The notes: generated by a model not told the origin, from the letters alone. A DNA stretch of 64,000 nucleotides from Phymorhynchus buccinoides (GCA_017654935.2 CM065706.1:5269469-5333468); one strand, 5' to 3'. Counted from the stretch's first letter, positions 1 to 11,910 are shown. A program made the numbers and translations.

Positions 1-875
1 ACTTGTGCAATAGATGTCTTTTGATCTCTCTTTTTTTTTATTAGTATCATGTCATCCTATGTGTGTTACTGAAATTGGGCACTTCTTTCTTGTCCTGGCT
101 GGCACGGTGCCAACCAACTGAGCGTGTACACTGTATGCAAAGAGTGCCTGACTCCTTCTGGGGTGAGATCCAGTTGTGTGTCAACCGCTAGCTTTTACAA
201 AGCTCGTGTTACTCACACATGTGAACTCTGACAATCTGGAATACAACATACGCAATCTCAGAGGGCGTCCTACTGCATCTGCAGCCTGACAATGCGAGCC
301 TCTACATCAAGGGCGTGTCTGTATATACTTCTTCGCTCGGAGAGAGAAATTCCTCTGAAAAACAGACGAGTTGACACTGAGAGAGCTCGATAGAAGATAC
401 ACTCGTAAAAGCTTCAAGTGATTTGGCGAATGGCAGAATTTTAGACACATGTAGCAAGCGAGTGGGGTGGTGTTGGTGCCATTTCCGGGGACATCAGTGT
501 TCCACTGCTCTGCTGCTGTGGGAACCGTCCAAGACAGCGTGTTGCATGTCATTCTTCATGCCTGGTAGTCTTGGGAAGCTGGCTACGTCTTCGCAGACCT
601 TTCATTTTCTTTGATGAGGTCCAATCGTGGTAGCGCTTAGCATGATGGTAAAAAAAAGACTCATTAACGGAAGGTGGTGCCTTTGGGGAATCCTACGCGA
701 GGTCTGGCATTTCTTCTTATTCCCTCCTGTCAGCTTCGTCTCCACTTGTCCAGGCTGATTGTTCAGGCAACCCTCTCTCATCACAGGCGGTGTTTCCCGA
801 AGGGCTCTTGGTAGGATTGTATGTGTTCACATCCCATGTACTTGGTGCAGGCACTGATCCTGCATAGTTATTTGC
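1..875. other. No recognised gene
   Basis: Unique-looking sequence with short open frames on both strands (for example 307-552 - and 602-784 -). None has a recognisable domain or splice signals. It may contain a 3'UTR for the open frame at 879-1190. Confidence 0.5.
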
Positions 876-878
876 AGG

Positions 879-1190
879 TCATTTCACTTTCAGTAGAGAG
901 GTATAGTAAGCCTTCTTTTCTTTGAATTCCCTTATTACGCCTGCTTTTCCAAGCGCTGCTTTGTTTTGCTGCCGAGAGAGGTCCCTAGCAGCTTTGATGT
1001 TGTAGGGCTGCTCGTTTCTAAATGTCAAGTCTCCTCTAAACATAGACTGCGCATGCGATGCGTACTTGGCTCGCACTAGTTGCATGACTCGGTCAGTGAG
1101 CGACTCCGGAACAGCGCGTTCCAAGTCCCTTTCACCAGGTGGATCTCTGCTGGCGTTCTGACTGGGCAGCTGCTTGTTGGTCTTCTCGAC
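879..1190 (-). CDS. Possible terminal exon of an unrecognised gene
   Basis: Open - strand frame from an AG at 1191-1190 to a stop at 879, about 103 codons. It is charged and helix-like: ERAVPESLTDRVMQLVRAKY, then ASHAQSMFRGDLTFRNEQPY and EFKEKKAYYTSLLKVK. Composition is protein-like, unlike most open frames here. It does not join in frame to the hAT-like exon donor at 1957 through the more obvious acceptor at 1196, so it may belong to a different gene running in from the right. No family recognised. Confidence 0.35.
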   Translation of the reverse strand, partial: VEKTNKQLPSQNASRDPPGERDLERAVPESLTDRVMQLVRAKYASHAQSMFRGDLTFRNEQPYNIKAARDLSRQQNKAALGKAGVIREFKEKKAYYTSLLKVK

Positions 1191-1482
1191 TCATTCTGAA
1201 AATAAAGTGTTAGCATTAAAAAGATCTGGTCCCAGCATAACATATATAATACATGTTGTGTGAGTGTGTGCAAAAAAAAAATGCTTATGAATAACTGCCA
1301 TGAGTGTGAAAGACTCAGGGCTTAGTTATTCAAATTGCAAGTACAATTCAGCAAAGACAATATCATGTAGATCTATTAGATTTAGAACATGTCTTTAGTG
1401 CAATTTACATCCAGTATAATCAGAACACTGTGTGACACACTCTCTCTCTGCTCTGTTTCTTTAATTTAATGTCTTTTCAGCA

Positions 1483-1565
1483 CTCTCTCTCTCTCTCTCT
1501 CTCGCTCTCTGTCTTCACTTCTCTCGTCTCTCTCTCTGTGCACGTGTGTGTGTGTCTGTCAGTGT

Positions 1566-1664
<99 letters not shown>

Positions 1665-1673
1665 TGTGTGTGT

Positions 1674-1759
<86 letters not shown>

Positions 1760-1940
1760 TGTGTGTGTGTGTGTGTGTGTTGTGTGTGTGTGTGTGTGTG
1801 GTTGTGGTGTGTTTGTGTGTGTGTGTGTGTGGTGGTGTGGGTTTTGGAGGTGTGTGTGTGTGTGTGCGTGTGTGTGTGTGTGTGTGTGTTGTGTTGTGTG
1901 TGGTGTGTGTGTGTGTGTGTGGTGTGGTGTGTGTGGGAGA
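1483..1940 (+). repeat. (CT)n followed by long interrupted (GT)n microsatellite
   Basis: CT repeats (about 1483-1540) pass into about 370 bp of GT repeats with GGTG and TTGT interruptions. It lies within the presumed intron of the hAT-like locus. Open frames across it are artefacts of the dinucleotide. Confidence 0.95.
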
Positions 1941-1957
1941 TACATGAATTGAACTCA

Positions 1958-3177
1958 CCTCAATGACAGACTCATAGAAAGAGACATAGACTTTCGGAGT
2001 TCTGCGCCGGAAAAAGTCTTTCAGGCGCATCCTTATAGTCGAGCATTGGGAGGCATCCTGTTTCGTCTGGCACTCCTCCTTGAAGAAGCGCTGGAGAGGT
2101 TCCCACTGCTCCAACGTTCGGCGAAGTGCAGCACCCAGTGACAGCCACCTTGTTGGCACATGCTGAAGCAGTTTGTGGTCAGGGACTTGGCACTCCTTCT
2201 GCAGGGCCTGGAACCTTTGCTGCCTGCCTGTGCTCTTGTCAAAGTACCAGGTCAGCTGTCTCAGAGTCTCATCAAGGTCGAACTTGCTGGACGCCTTGAT
2301 CCCCTTTTTCACTGCCAGATGTAGGAGGTGGCAGACACAGCCAGCCAGGTGGACTTTCTCTACCTTTCGTCGAACAAACGCAATGACCCCCTTGTGTCTG
2401 CCAGTCATGACATTGGCGTTGTCCACCACAAGGGAGAGGCAGTTGGACCATGCAATGTTGAATTCTTTTAGCTCATCCTCCAAGAGTGTAAAGATGGCTT
2501 CTCCAGTTGCAGGGCCGTCGCAAGTAGGGATACTGAGGAGTTCAGTGTGATGTTTGAAGTCACGTTCAACAGTGACCACAATTGGGAAGTATTTTTCTCC
2601 CCCTTCCTGGCTACCGTCAGTGCCGAGTACAAACTACAAAGGGGCCATTTCGCATGTCCTCAGCAAGTTGTGTGCAAACTTCCTTGCCACAGACTCTCAC
2701 AATTTCTGTCGTTTTTGTCCGACCGCTGGCGTATTCCTTGGCAATCTTGCTGTCAGAGAACATCTCTCTGAACAGCTCTCCTGCGTGATCAGCAGCACTG
2801 AGTGCAATGTTGTGCTCCACCAAAAAGTGCGCGAACAACGTTTCGGCCCTAATCAAAGATGATTCGTCTGCTTTTGCACTTGGAGGAGTCGCAGTTGTGA
2901 AAAAGTTTGTCAATTTTGATGACTGTTCGATGGCAGCGCCTTTCTTTTTATGTCTGGTAGACCTCGTGTGAGTTGAAACATCGTTTGCGCCGCCGTGACT
3001 GATGACAAAATCCATGTCACAGACGGTGCACCTTGCGTACGTCGGACCCATTTTCGCTGCGATGATGCACGGAAAGTCCGTTGTATATGAAGCCAAGAAG
3101 TGCTGCTGCCGTTTTTTTCCACCACTCCCCGAAGGTGCAGTCTCCGCATTTTTTCTCTTTTTCGCGCTGTTGTCCAT
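1958..3177 (-). pseudogene. hAT-like transposase-derived gene with BED-type zinc finger, frame-broken
   Basis: Two open frames on the - strand form one protein. The first (3177-2617) starts MDNSAKKRKN and has a BED/C2H2-like finger: Cys-50, Cys-53, His-70 and His-76 in CTVCDMDF...STHTRSTRH. The second (about 2630-1958) has an aspartate in a TDGS context, then VVDNANVMTGRHKG, GCVCHLLHLA and a VPTRW motif. These are landmarks of hAT transposase-like proteins also found in ZBED-type domesticated genes. The frames are offset by one base near 2625-2640, so the locus is a pseudogene or has a sequencing indel. It ends at a good donor (GAG then GTGAGT, 1957) next to a GT microsatellite. The C-terminal hAT dimerisation region was not found. 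Confidence 0.6.
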
Positions 3178-3698
3178 TTTGAAGATGATGACGAACTTTG
3201 AAGAATATGAACTAGGCCTAGGTAGTGCTTGCTGCTTTGAGAATGCAACTGACGGTAAAGAGACAAGCAGCTTCGCGTTCTTTACTGCCGCCTTCGTTGT
3301 TTGGATGAAATCACAAGTAGTCTTGAGTAAAGAGCAGTGATTGATCCTTTTCTTATGACGCTTTCCAATTGTTGTTACTAAAAATAGCCTCAGTCATACT
3401 CTTGACTCGATTACCTAGGCTGTTACCAGGACAACCGGCGAGGTCTGATTCAGCTTATGCCATAAAATTGACCAAGCAAGTCTCGACTCGATTAGCCTAC
3501 TCGGATTCACTAGAAGTTATGCAACGAACGGCTGAAAGTCTGTTACAGCCACTGAATTCATAGAATGAAAGTCACTTGATTAACTCGGATTGACAATGAA
3601 GGTAAAGAGACAGTTTCAATCTTCTTTTGTCTTTTCCGTACTTTTTTACCATCAGAAAGTACAAAATGGAACAGTCACTAAAACTGTAAAAGTATCAA
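3178..3698. other. No recognised gene between the hAT-like locus and a TTAA element
   Basis: Upstream of the hAT-like ATG. No promoter motif or domain is recognised. CTCGATTAGCCTACTCGGATTC-type wording recurs loosely (3400-3600), which may be an old repeat. Confidence 0.4.
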
Positions 3699-4250
3699 TT
3701 AACTCTTCTACTACCAAGTATTACTTAGACTGTTTACTGTTGCGCACCAAGTAATTTTTACCGCTGCACTGATTTTCGCACACACTCACTTTAAAAATTA
3801 AAAAAAAACATACTCGCTCGAATCATCACGAAAATTACCTGTGTCGATCTGCTGCTGCAAACCCAAGATCGTTTCAACACTTTCGATGCTCTTTTTTATT
3901 CGCCTAAGTTCAGATTCTGCCACTTTTTCCACAGTAAATGCTTCATCGTCACTGTCGCCATCTTGTAGAGGTTCACGCCAAAAGTCGTCAGTTTCCATCG
4001 TCGAAAACGCGATGAAAATCGATTGAAAATTAAAAAATTTAGCCTACGAATGAAGATGGCGGAAGATTGTGCTTTCCTTGAGCGAACTGCGCATGTCACG
4101 GAAGTAAAGGATGTGATGTCACTTCATATAAATAGCGCAAAGGGGGACAGCGGGGTTTCCCTAGTATCTGGCGGTCAAACCCGCCCATGGCTAGCAACGG
4201 TATACAGTAAACCGGGCGGTTCAACCCGCCGACGGCAGCAGAAGAGTTAA
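3699..4250 (-). mobile_element. TTAA-flanked element, CTCTTCTACTACC family, copy 1
   Basis: Bounded by TTAA with ends TTAACTCTTCT and AGAAGAGTTAA, the target duplication style of piggyBac-like elements. A nearly identical copy lies at 14638-15166. On the - strand it holds a start METDDFWREPLQDGDSDDEAF, acidic like piggyBac transposase N-termini, so it may be a deletion derivative. GGGCGGTTCAACCCGCC-type palindromes lie near the right end. Confidence 0.7.
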
Positions 4251-5094
4251 AAACCAAACAAAATACACACACTCTCCATATCACATTCTCTCTATCACAC
4301 ACACACACACAATTCCATGTGTACAACCAGACATTCTTTCGAAAATCATGGATACGCAAATTTGTAAATAAAACTCTCTCTCCCATTACCATGACATTAA
4401 CATTAAGAAAATAAATAAATAGAATCAGCAGTCCCCTGAAAAGACTTGTGAAAAAATGCACAAATAAAATTTACAACCGTGTTGACAATTCGCCTGAGAC
4501 AACTTTCTCTATCACAGATATTTTTAAAAAATAGTAAGAAAATAATTCTATGGACAGTAAATTACATTTTTTGTTCATGAATTCAAGCGTACGCAAAAAC
4601 CAAGCACATAGTTGCCAGATTGAATAAATACAAACAAGTATACAAAGCTCTGAGCTCACTGCAAAGGGAATACAGTACAGCGCTTTATAAATGTCCATAA
4701 TTATTATTATTATTATTAAGTATAGATTCGGAATGAGTGGCAACGGAGCAAATGCCACTGTATGGCCCAGAAGATGGGACAGCAACAACAACAAAATAAA
4801 TAAAGAAAGAAAGAATTATAAAGCACTTAAGAAGAAGAAAATAATGCAATTTTTAACAAATGCAAACATATACAAATAATCCCCCGAAGACGGAGTGTGG
4901 CTGCCCACATGGCGGGGTAATCAAAAACGGTCACACACGTAATGTGCGCATCCCTAGCTGATGCATTTGTACCTTAGTGTTCAAGTGCTTCTCGCTGTTG
5001 GGATGATCCTGGAGTCTTTTAGCCAGGGTAAAACCAACCAACCAACCCCATATACAAACAAAATGCTCGCAAAAACATCAGATAAAAAAACAAG
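4251..5094. other. AT-rich intergenic sequence
   Basis: Short CA and ATT microsatellites (4298-4312, 4700-4718). The stretch 4880-4965 (CGAAGACGGAGTGTGGCTGC and onward) recurs in altered form at 17047-17115 and is an unclassified dispersed repeat. No gene is visible. Confidence 0.5.
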
Positions 5095-5271
5095 GGTATT
5101 AGGTCAAGATATGCCCCCCCCCCCCCCCCCCCCCCCACATTTTCGGTTAATTCCATTTTTCCGTTTTTGCCTTTCTTACCAAACATGAAGCTGTATTTTA
5201 TGAACATTTTCAGCTAATTATCTTTGTTCAATAATTAATGGCAGTCATGATAAAGGCCTTTATCTAATAGG

Positions 5272-5316
<45 letters not shown>

Positions 5317-5530
5317 ATGTACTGCAGTACACCGCGTCATGGTTCATTGCCTCTTTCCGTCTTATAGGGATAGGGTTAGGGTTAGTATTCCAAAAAGATA
5401 ATTAGCTGAAAAGTTCATAAAATACAGCTTTATGTTTGGTAAGAAAGGCAAAAACGAAAAAATGGAATTAACCGAGAAATACAGAGGGGGGGGGGGGGGG
5501 GGGGGGGGGGGCAACATCTTTACCTTTACC
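5095..5530. mobile_element. Poly-C foldback element, copy A
   Basis: Long inverted arms share CGGTTAATTCCATTTTTCCG, CCTTTCTTACCAAACAT and CAGCTAATTATCTTTG, read in opposite directions at the two ends. Poly-C runs lie at 5115-5136 and 5274-5316, and poly-G at 5487-5510. The interior contains TAGGGTTAGGGTTAG. Flanks AAAACAAG and AAACAAAG resemble a decayed 8-bp duplication. Confidence 0.75.
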
Positions 5531-5700
5531 AAACAAAGTCTGAGTAACATAAGTATGCAAACACGCAATATGAAAAATGGAACAGTAGCACATGCAATGA
5601 AAACGGTGGCGCTTCACCAGCATCGACACACTCTCCAGGTGGGAGCGGCCCGAATTTCACAGAGACGATAATACAAAATACAAACTATTCACATAATAAA

Positions 5701-5761
5701 CGGGATAAAACCTCAACTCGACAAATTTTCGGCATCCTTGTCGAGTTGAGGTTTTATCCCG
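5701..5761. repeat. Perfect 24-bp hairpin
   Basis: Arms 5701-5724 and 5738-5761 are exact reverse complements (CGGGATAAAACCTCAACTCG plus ACAA) around a 13-base loop. Probably a tiny foldback element. Confidence 0.85.
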
Positions 5762-6115
5762 TTTTTTCAATAGTTTTAAGTCCCCCTCTGGGGCAAGTCT
5801 TTTCTAATTTTTATTCACATAATATATTTAAAAAAAACAAGAGAAAAAACAACTGCAATATGAATAACTAATAACTCCACAAACAGTAAGAATGATAGTG
5901 CTCAACAAGAGAGAACGATTCTGCAGAAAATATTAAGGAGAAAAATCAAACCTTTGAACAACACTAATGTTCTAAAGCTAGAGAGAATAAGTCTGAAGAA
6001 TACCACCAGTACAAGTATCAAGAGCAGTTCAAAGCTTAGCTACTGTCAGTAATACCCGTATTTTACGGACCACAAGGCGATACCTTTTTCCTCAACTGAG
6101 ACCCCTCCCTGCACC

Positions 6116-6424
6116 TTAACCCTCTTGCATTCGCATTTGTTACATACAAAACTTCTTCTAGTGTTCACATTCTTTCGCGCATTTTCGGAAAAAAAACTGT
6201 CTTTTGAAGCACACAGAGCGCCATACAGTTACTATGGCATCACTGCAAGTGAGAAGCTTCTTCATAGTGTGTGTAGAACAGCCAGAAGTTAGTGCGTGAT
6301 GAAAATGCCATCAGAGGGGGTCTCAGAGTGGGGGGCAAGCTACAGGCAGTTTTGGGGCGGCTTGAATACACAGAGGCAACTTCCGGCTGGGCGGTTTGGG
6401 CCGGAATAAATGCAAGAGGGTTAA
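6116..6424. mobile_element. TTAA-flanked MITE with CCCTCTTGCATT ends
   Basis: TTAACCCTCTTGCATTCG at the left and AATGCAAGAGGGTTAA at the right; 309 bp, no coding. One copy in the window. It sits inside a repeat whose start resembles the ACGGACCACAAGGCGATAC family (also 33240 and 37400). Confidence 0.75.
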
Positions 6425-6596
6425 CTCAAATGCGTTGCGCCTAGTGTATGACTGAAATCTGATCAAACAAAGTTGTGAATTCCATTCATATCGTAAGTAT
6501 TGAGATCGACTATCAGGCCGAAATTATGAATGAAGCCACCAAAGCGGACACATTCACACAAAGGGGAGGGGAGGGGGGGGGGGGGGTGTTGAATCT

Positions 6597-7176
6597 GGTG
6601 GCCGTTTCACAAGGGCTAGCGTTACGTAGCGCGACGAGCGCAAATCGGCAAAAACGGTCTAAGAAACACCCTTCGTTTGCCGATAGTTAGCGTAACGTTT
6701 TGTTCTCTCTCGTGCCCTAGCACGTTGCAAACTGTTAGTTGCATCATGGGAAATGTGCAACTTTTTTTTATCGCGAGAACGTAACCTTTTCTTTACAAAT
6801 AAGTCTAGAAAGTGGATACAGACAAATATTCTTCATCTACAGCGAAAATATATGGGATGATTTTAGCAAATTAAACAAATACAAGTATTTTGGAGCGCTC
6901 TTTCATAATTTTTCATGTTAGATGGCATAATGTAGTGCAAACTTAATTTTCTGCACACAAATAGACTGACAATAAAATCGAAATCTTTGTTCAACCTGTC
7001 AGAGATGCATGATTAATCTCCCTTTTCATAGCAACTCTTTTCTTTCTCCGACAGTGAAGAGTAAGCCATTAGAGTTATCTTTACTAAGCTAACGTTATTC
7101 GCGGTTAGTGCTGTTTCTTAGACCCCTATTGGCGTTAACAGTTATGCGCGCGGTGACCGTCCTCTAGAGAAACTTT
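6597..7176. mobile_element. GGCCGTTTCACAAGGGCTA family MITE, diverged copy 1
   Basis: Shares GCGCAAATCGGCAAAAACGG and AAGAAACACC with copies at 11236-11567 and 20711-21050, and ends in CTAGAGAAACTTTACCC, matching their right ends. Longer than the others, with extra central sequence. Confidence 0.6.
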
Positions 7177-7505
7177 ACCCAGGATATGCGGTCGCAGCCT
7201 CGGTTTCGACAGACAAAGACAACAACAATCATGGCGGACATAGGCTACTGGAGCCGAAACTCATTGTAGAAATCTACTCCGTGTTTTTCAATTCCGACTT
7301 TTCTGGGCTCTCTGACGCAGACGCTGCGTGAAAGTGCTTCATCATATGGATATCCGGATAGCGGCATGAGTGTAATTTCTGTCGTTCTGAAGATTGTTTT
7401 GACAGAACAAGGCAAAATACCGACCTCCTTTGTTTGAGTCGACCTCGTATTTTCGATCTATATTTTTGCTTTTGTTCGATCATTTTGCATGCTCCTTGTG
7501 TATGT

Positions 7506-7751
7506 TTAACCCTTTCACCACCAACCATATTTCAACCAAAAATTGCCATTAAATTTACCTGGATAGAGAACAAAATCCATCTGCAGTATTGTGAATTCTT
7601 CTGTGATATATATAAAATAAGGTCTATCCTTACTTCCCAAAACTAAGACAATAGGGTCTTTGGATAATAGACCCCAATTTGATGCCTTTTAGTGACATAG
7701 GTGTTAAATCACCGTGGTGCTAAAATTCGACTTTGGCGGTGAAAGGGTTAA
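7506..7751. mobile_element. TTAA-flanked MITE, CCCTTTCACCGCC family, copy 1
   Basis: TTAACCCTTTCACC at the left and GGCGGTGAAAGGGTTAA at the right, 246 bp. CCC termini with TTAA duplication are piggyBac-type features. Other copies: 12676-13397, 17174-17397, 25308-about 25990 (truncated), 36080-36329 and about 51308-51752. Confidence 0.8.
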
Positions 7752-8167
7752 ATTAAGATTTTTGGGATTAAATTCAGCAGGTGTGCATTATAATTAGAAG
7801 CGCCTAGTAGTCTGCAAAATATGGTAAAATATGGTAACCTATCATTATCAGCTGACAGCATTATCAATCATAACAAGAATCTCATTGATGTTTGTACCAT
7901 TAGACATACAGGCTGCAGGGGTGGATCAGTCAGTCAAGAGGGGGGTGGTTCCAATGGCTCGGTTGGGGGGGTCTGGGAGGCTTCATGCCTCCAGAAGCCA
8001 ACGGCAATTTGAATGCAAAAGATGCAAAGGAGGCCTCTCCTGTGAAATTACATGAGGTCATGGATTTCCTCCCTTTTTATAAATTTTGTCTCCATTTTAT
8101 TTCAATTTTTTAGGGGAGGGGGGTGTCCGGATCCCCTGTAACCCCCCCCCCTCCCTCCCAGATCCAC

Positions 8168-8395
8168 CTATTGGGGTCTGCAACGAACACCTTTTGCAAG
8201 AGCGAATGCCCTTGGAGGGTGGGGGAAGATGGCTCAGTACTGACCAGACAGGGAGATAACTCTCGCCAATAACCCCTATTTGATGCCACTAAATGGCTGC
8301 CTTTCGCGCAAGAGTGATTGCCCTTGTCAGTACTGACCAACAAGAGCAATTACTCTCACTGTCAAGGGCGTTAATAACCCCAGTTGCAAAGGCCT
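8168..8395. repeat. Dispersed repeat with CAAGAGYGATTGCCCTTG units, copy 1
   Basis: About 230 bp, matched in reverse orientation at 13955-14185. Each copy has paired inverted blocks (AACACCTTTTGCAAGAG and AAGGGCGTTAATAACCC). No coding. Confidence 0.6.
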
Positions 8396-8772
8396 AGAGG
8401 CTGGACCATTTCAATTTTCTGGGAGATTTGGTTAAAAAAGTGTGTTTAGAAAAACAAAAAAGAAAGGGAGGGAAATTTGTAACAGTAGTTTTACATGACT
8501 GCTGAAAAGACACATGTCTACAATTCCAGGTTTATTTACAGTATTGTCAATTAAATGCAAAGAAAAAGTGCATATGACATTATACTGATAAAAACTGATC
8601 AAACCACACACACACACACACACAGAGTAACAATAAACAATATAAATGTTGAACTGAAACAAATCTACAGATTAAAAAAATAATTCTATTTTGGCACTTT
8701 TTTCTTCTTTTTTTTACAATTTCACATACAAAACGACAAATGACTCGAAACATCACAGGGAGGCAAATATTG

Positions 8773-9174
8773 GGTAAAGGTCAAGATGTGCCAACCCCCC
8801 CCCCCCCCCCCCCCCCCCCCCTACATTTCTCGGTTAATTGTATTTTTCCGTTTTTGCCTTTCTTACCAAACATAAAGCTGTATTTTAGGAACATTTTTAG
8901 CTAATAACCTTTTTGGAATACTAACCCTATCCCTAACCCTAGCCCTAACCCTATAAGACAGAAAAACGCAATGAACCACAACAGTGACAAATGCGGTGTA
9001 CTGCAGTACATAGTGGGGGGTAGGGTTAGGATTAGGGTTAGGGTTAGTATTCCAAAAAGAGAATTAGCTGAAAATGTTCCTAAAATACAGCTTTATGTAT
9101 GGTAAGAAAGGCAACAACAGAAAAATACAATTAACCGAGAAATGCAGGAGGCGTGGCACGTCTTTACCTTTACC
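8773..9174. mobile_element. Poly-C foldback element, copy B, with 8-bp target duplication
   Basis: Ends GGTAAAGG and CCTTTACC are flanked by a perfect 8-bp duplication AAATATTG (8765-8772 and 9175-9182), typical of hAT or P-type transposition. Interior: C run at 8797-8821 and two inverted blocks of telomere-like TAACCC/TTAGGG hexamers (8921-8951, 9017-9050). Confidence 0.85.
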
Positions 9175-9400
9175 AAATATTGGAATGGTAAAACAAAAAA
9201 TGAGGCATACAGGTCCCAATTACCCAGGTGTGCCATCAATAAAAAATATTTCAATATCATAACAAGATAGCAAAGCCATATACATGTACGTACAGTTCAG
9301 CAGCAGAGAATGAAATGGAGAGAGAGAGAGAGAGAAAAGAATAAGCGTTAACAGTGAGCATAACAAAAGAAACTGTCCACTACTAGGTCTGTCTATGGCT

Positions 9401-9629
9401 TAACTCACTCGGGACGAATGAGCCGGAGCTGGCTCATGGCTCGCACAACCATTCAGGACGAATGAGCCGGCTCCGGCTCATGAGAGTTTTCAACAGGTTT
9501 TGATTTCTGGCGTGTAACCGGCTTTCAAGAATCACGTCCATAATCTATTTTTAGTTTGCTCTGACCTTTCCTCTCTTGAAATCTACCAATCATTGCAGAC
9601 CTTACTTTCAGTTTTGGTCGTAGAGGAAT

Positions 9630-9701
<72 letters not shown>

Positions 9702-9926
9702 TGTTAAATTTTCCTTCTTTCTATGTGTAAGCTGTTTTTGTCAATAGGAGACAAATGACGAAGGTACAGAATCTGATATTCTATGATCGATTATTGCATG
9801 GTGTTGGCAATCTTCTCTGAAATTATCGGCCCCTAAGTTTACATAACCTTTTCTGTGGTGATGTGTTTTCGAACCCAACTGAATGGTTGGAAGGGGAAGC
9901 AACCGGCCAGTGCCAAGTGAGTCAAA
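9401..9926. mobile_element. TTAA-associated element with ATGAGCCGG repeats, copy 1
   Basis: Begins TTAACTCACTCGGGACGAATG, has two GACGAATGAGCCGG blocks, and ends near GCCAAGTGAGT. A reverse-oriented copy is at 53477-53935. Internal GT/GA microsatellite at 9632-9698. Confidence 0.6.
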
Positions 9927-10200
9927 AAAATATATATTAATAAAAATCCGACACAGACTGCAACACCATGCAAACAAATACGGCAATATTAACATTTCTT
10001 CCCCTCAACCCAAAACGGTACAAGTGCAGTTGTAGTGCACGCGCACTATAACTTCACTTGCGACAAGTGTTGTAAGGGCGAATAACTTCACGGCTCCAAG
10101 TGCCAAGTGAGTAAAGAAAATATATATTAATAAAAAATATTTTCATTCCGAATCCCCTATAGAGACAGACTGTCTAACGCCATGCAAAGAAATACCACAA
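9911..10200. repeat. Diverged tandem duplication of about 185 bp
   Basis: GTGCCAAGTGAGT followed by AATATATATTAATAAAAA recurs at 9911-9946 and 10096-10132, with similar following sequence (CACAGACTG...CCATGCAAA). The rest of 10200-11040 holds no recognisable gene. Confidence 0.5.
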
Positions 10201-11040
10201 ATATACAATCTAACTCAAATGAGCCATAGGAATTCAGAAAATCTAATCATCACAACAGCAGAGTAATCCTATTTTCATGCTTAATGCTATGTTAAACATA
10301 TGGGGACTAGAGTCCAGGTAAATTTGGCAATGAATGGGTCGTGCACGCATAATCACATCAGCGTTAGTAAGCAATGCAAACGTGTTGCAAAATTCTTCTT
10401 CATTTCTTTTTAAAGTTGCAAAAGTGCAAACCACCCAGGTCTTTGAAAAGCTGATTAATCAACGCAAACATGACAAAACTGCAAGTTCAAAACAGGGTAT
10501 ACATGAAAAAAGTAAAAACAAATTCACAATGCAAAGCATGTGGCATAAATGCTTTACTTTGATCACAACCAATCGAATCAAGAGCCTAAAACTAAGAATT
10601 CAACATATAAAATCTTGTCTTTATAAAGGCAATATAAAAAATAAGTAGAATTTCAAGAGGACCTTCATTGCATTTTCATTCTGAATGTGTTTTTGTCACA
10701 CCATACACTGTCAAAAACAACAACCACCTACAATCCAAAACTTCTAAACAGATCCCAAGTTTCTTTATGGAAACCCCCCCCCCCCCACACACACCTTTTT
10801 GACCAGTGTTCCTGGAACTTTAAAGCAAATTTAAAGACCTGCTATCAAGTTTAACAATCATATTTACTGTCACAAATACCATTGTTAAATTGGACTAATA
10901 AAAGTTAAAACCCATTTGAGAGAGAGAAAATAAAATCGAACATGGAAGCAGTAAAAGTGAGGAACAATAAATCATTTCATCAACTACAGCAGAAAACCAA
11001 TGCAGTGGTCATGTGCGACCATCATTATGGCGGGGTCCAT

Positions 11041-11186
11041 CGGTCAATCCCCTATCGGACAATCCCCAACTGGTCAATCCCTGATTGGTCAATTCCCAAT
11101 CGGACAATCCCTGATCGGTCAATCCCCTATCGGACAATCCCCAATCGGACAATCCCCGATCGGTTAATTCCCAATTGGTCAATCTC
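11041..11186 (+). repeat. Minisatellite of CGGACAATCCCCNAT units
   Basis: About ten 15-16 bp units with the pattern GGWCAATYCCYNAT. Short open frames here (SIPYRTIP-like on +, GLSDRGLTD-like on -) are translations of the repeat. Confidence 0.9.
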
Positions 11187-11235
11187 CACACCTCCCTCAC
11201 ACTTTAAATGTTTTCTTCCCCCACTCTTGAAAACA

Positions 11236-11567
11236 GGGGCGAGTTTCACAAGGCCTAACATTACGTAGCGTGAGCGCAAATCGGCAAAAACTGTACTAAG
11301 AAACACCTCCTTCGCCGACGTTTGCCCAAAACGTTTTGTGGCTGTCATCGAGCTAGCTTTTCGCGAACTATCACGCGACTAGCATGGGGTGAATACATTT
11401 CTTGTTGTTGATTGGTCCATTAAAGTTTGGTTAAAATAATTAAAAAAAGGACCAATCAGACAAGAGCTTGTAATATTCTTCAGCAAACGCTTTCTAAAGT
11501 GTTTCTTAGGCCCCGTTTGCCGTAAGCGTTATTCGCTCAGCGACCGTTATCTAGAGAAACTCGCCCC
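11236..11567. mobile_element. GGGGCGAGTTTC-ended MITE, copy 2
   Basis: GGGGCGAGTTTC at the left and GAAACTCGCCCC at the right, 332 bp. Shares the internal GCGCAAATCGGCAAAAAC block with copies at 6597 and 20711. Confidence 0.75.
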
Positions 11568-11699
11568 AGTGTTCATTCAATGCTACACTGCATCACAGTT
11601 TTGTTTGCAGACTTTTCACACATTGTCATGGACTGTTAGTTTTTCTTCTGAAAATCTGATCACGTCTTGCTGCATGAAGCGCAGCAGACACAGACTGAA

Positions 11700-11910
11700 G
11701 GGTCTGCTACACTACATACGATTCGCTGAATGCGATGATTTTGACGATGCGAGTCGTGATTCGTGCTAAATTCATGTATTGGGTCTACTTGGGTATAGTG
11801 AGCGAAAATAGCAGAATTAATTTTGGACGGAAGTATTTCAAGTGAATCATGACTCCCATAGTCACAATCGCATCGCATTGAGGTTGGATTGTATGTAGTG
11901 TAGCAGGCAT
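11700..11910. mobile_element. Inverted-repeat element, CTRCCACRCTACATACGA family, copy 1
   Basis: Left CTACACTACATACGATTCGC mirrors the right TGTATGTAGTGTAGCAGG. The related copy at 48912-49130 shares TTTTGACGATGCGAG and TTGGGTCTACTTG. Confidence 0.65.

Noticed and set aside
1469..1966. Cys-Val and Thr-His repeat frames
   Set aside because: Translations of a GT microsatellite on both strands.
7228..7267. ATGGCGGACATAGGC as a gene start
   Set aside because: Stops after 12 codons, with no donor before the stop.
8921..9052. TTAGGG/CCCTAA runs as a telomere
   Set aside because: Only a few hexamers in opposite orientations inside a foldback element; not a chromosome end.
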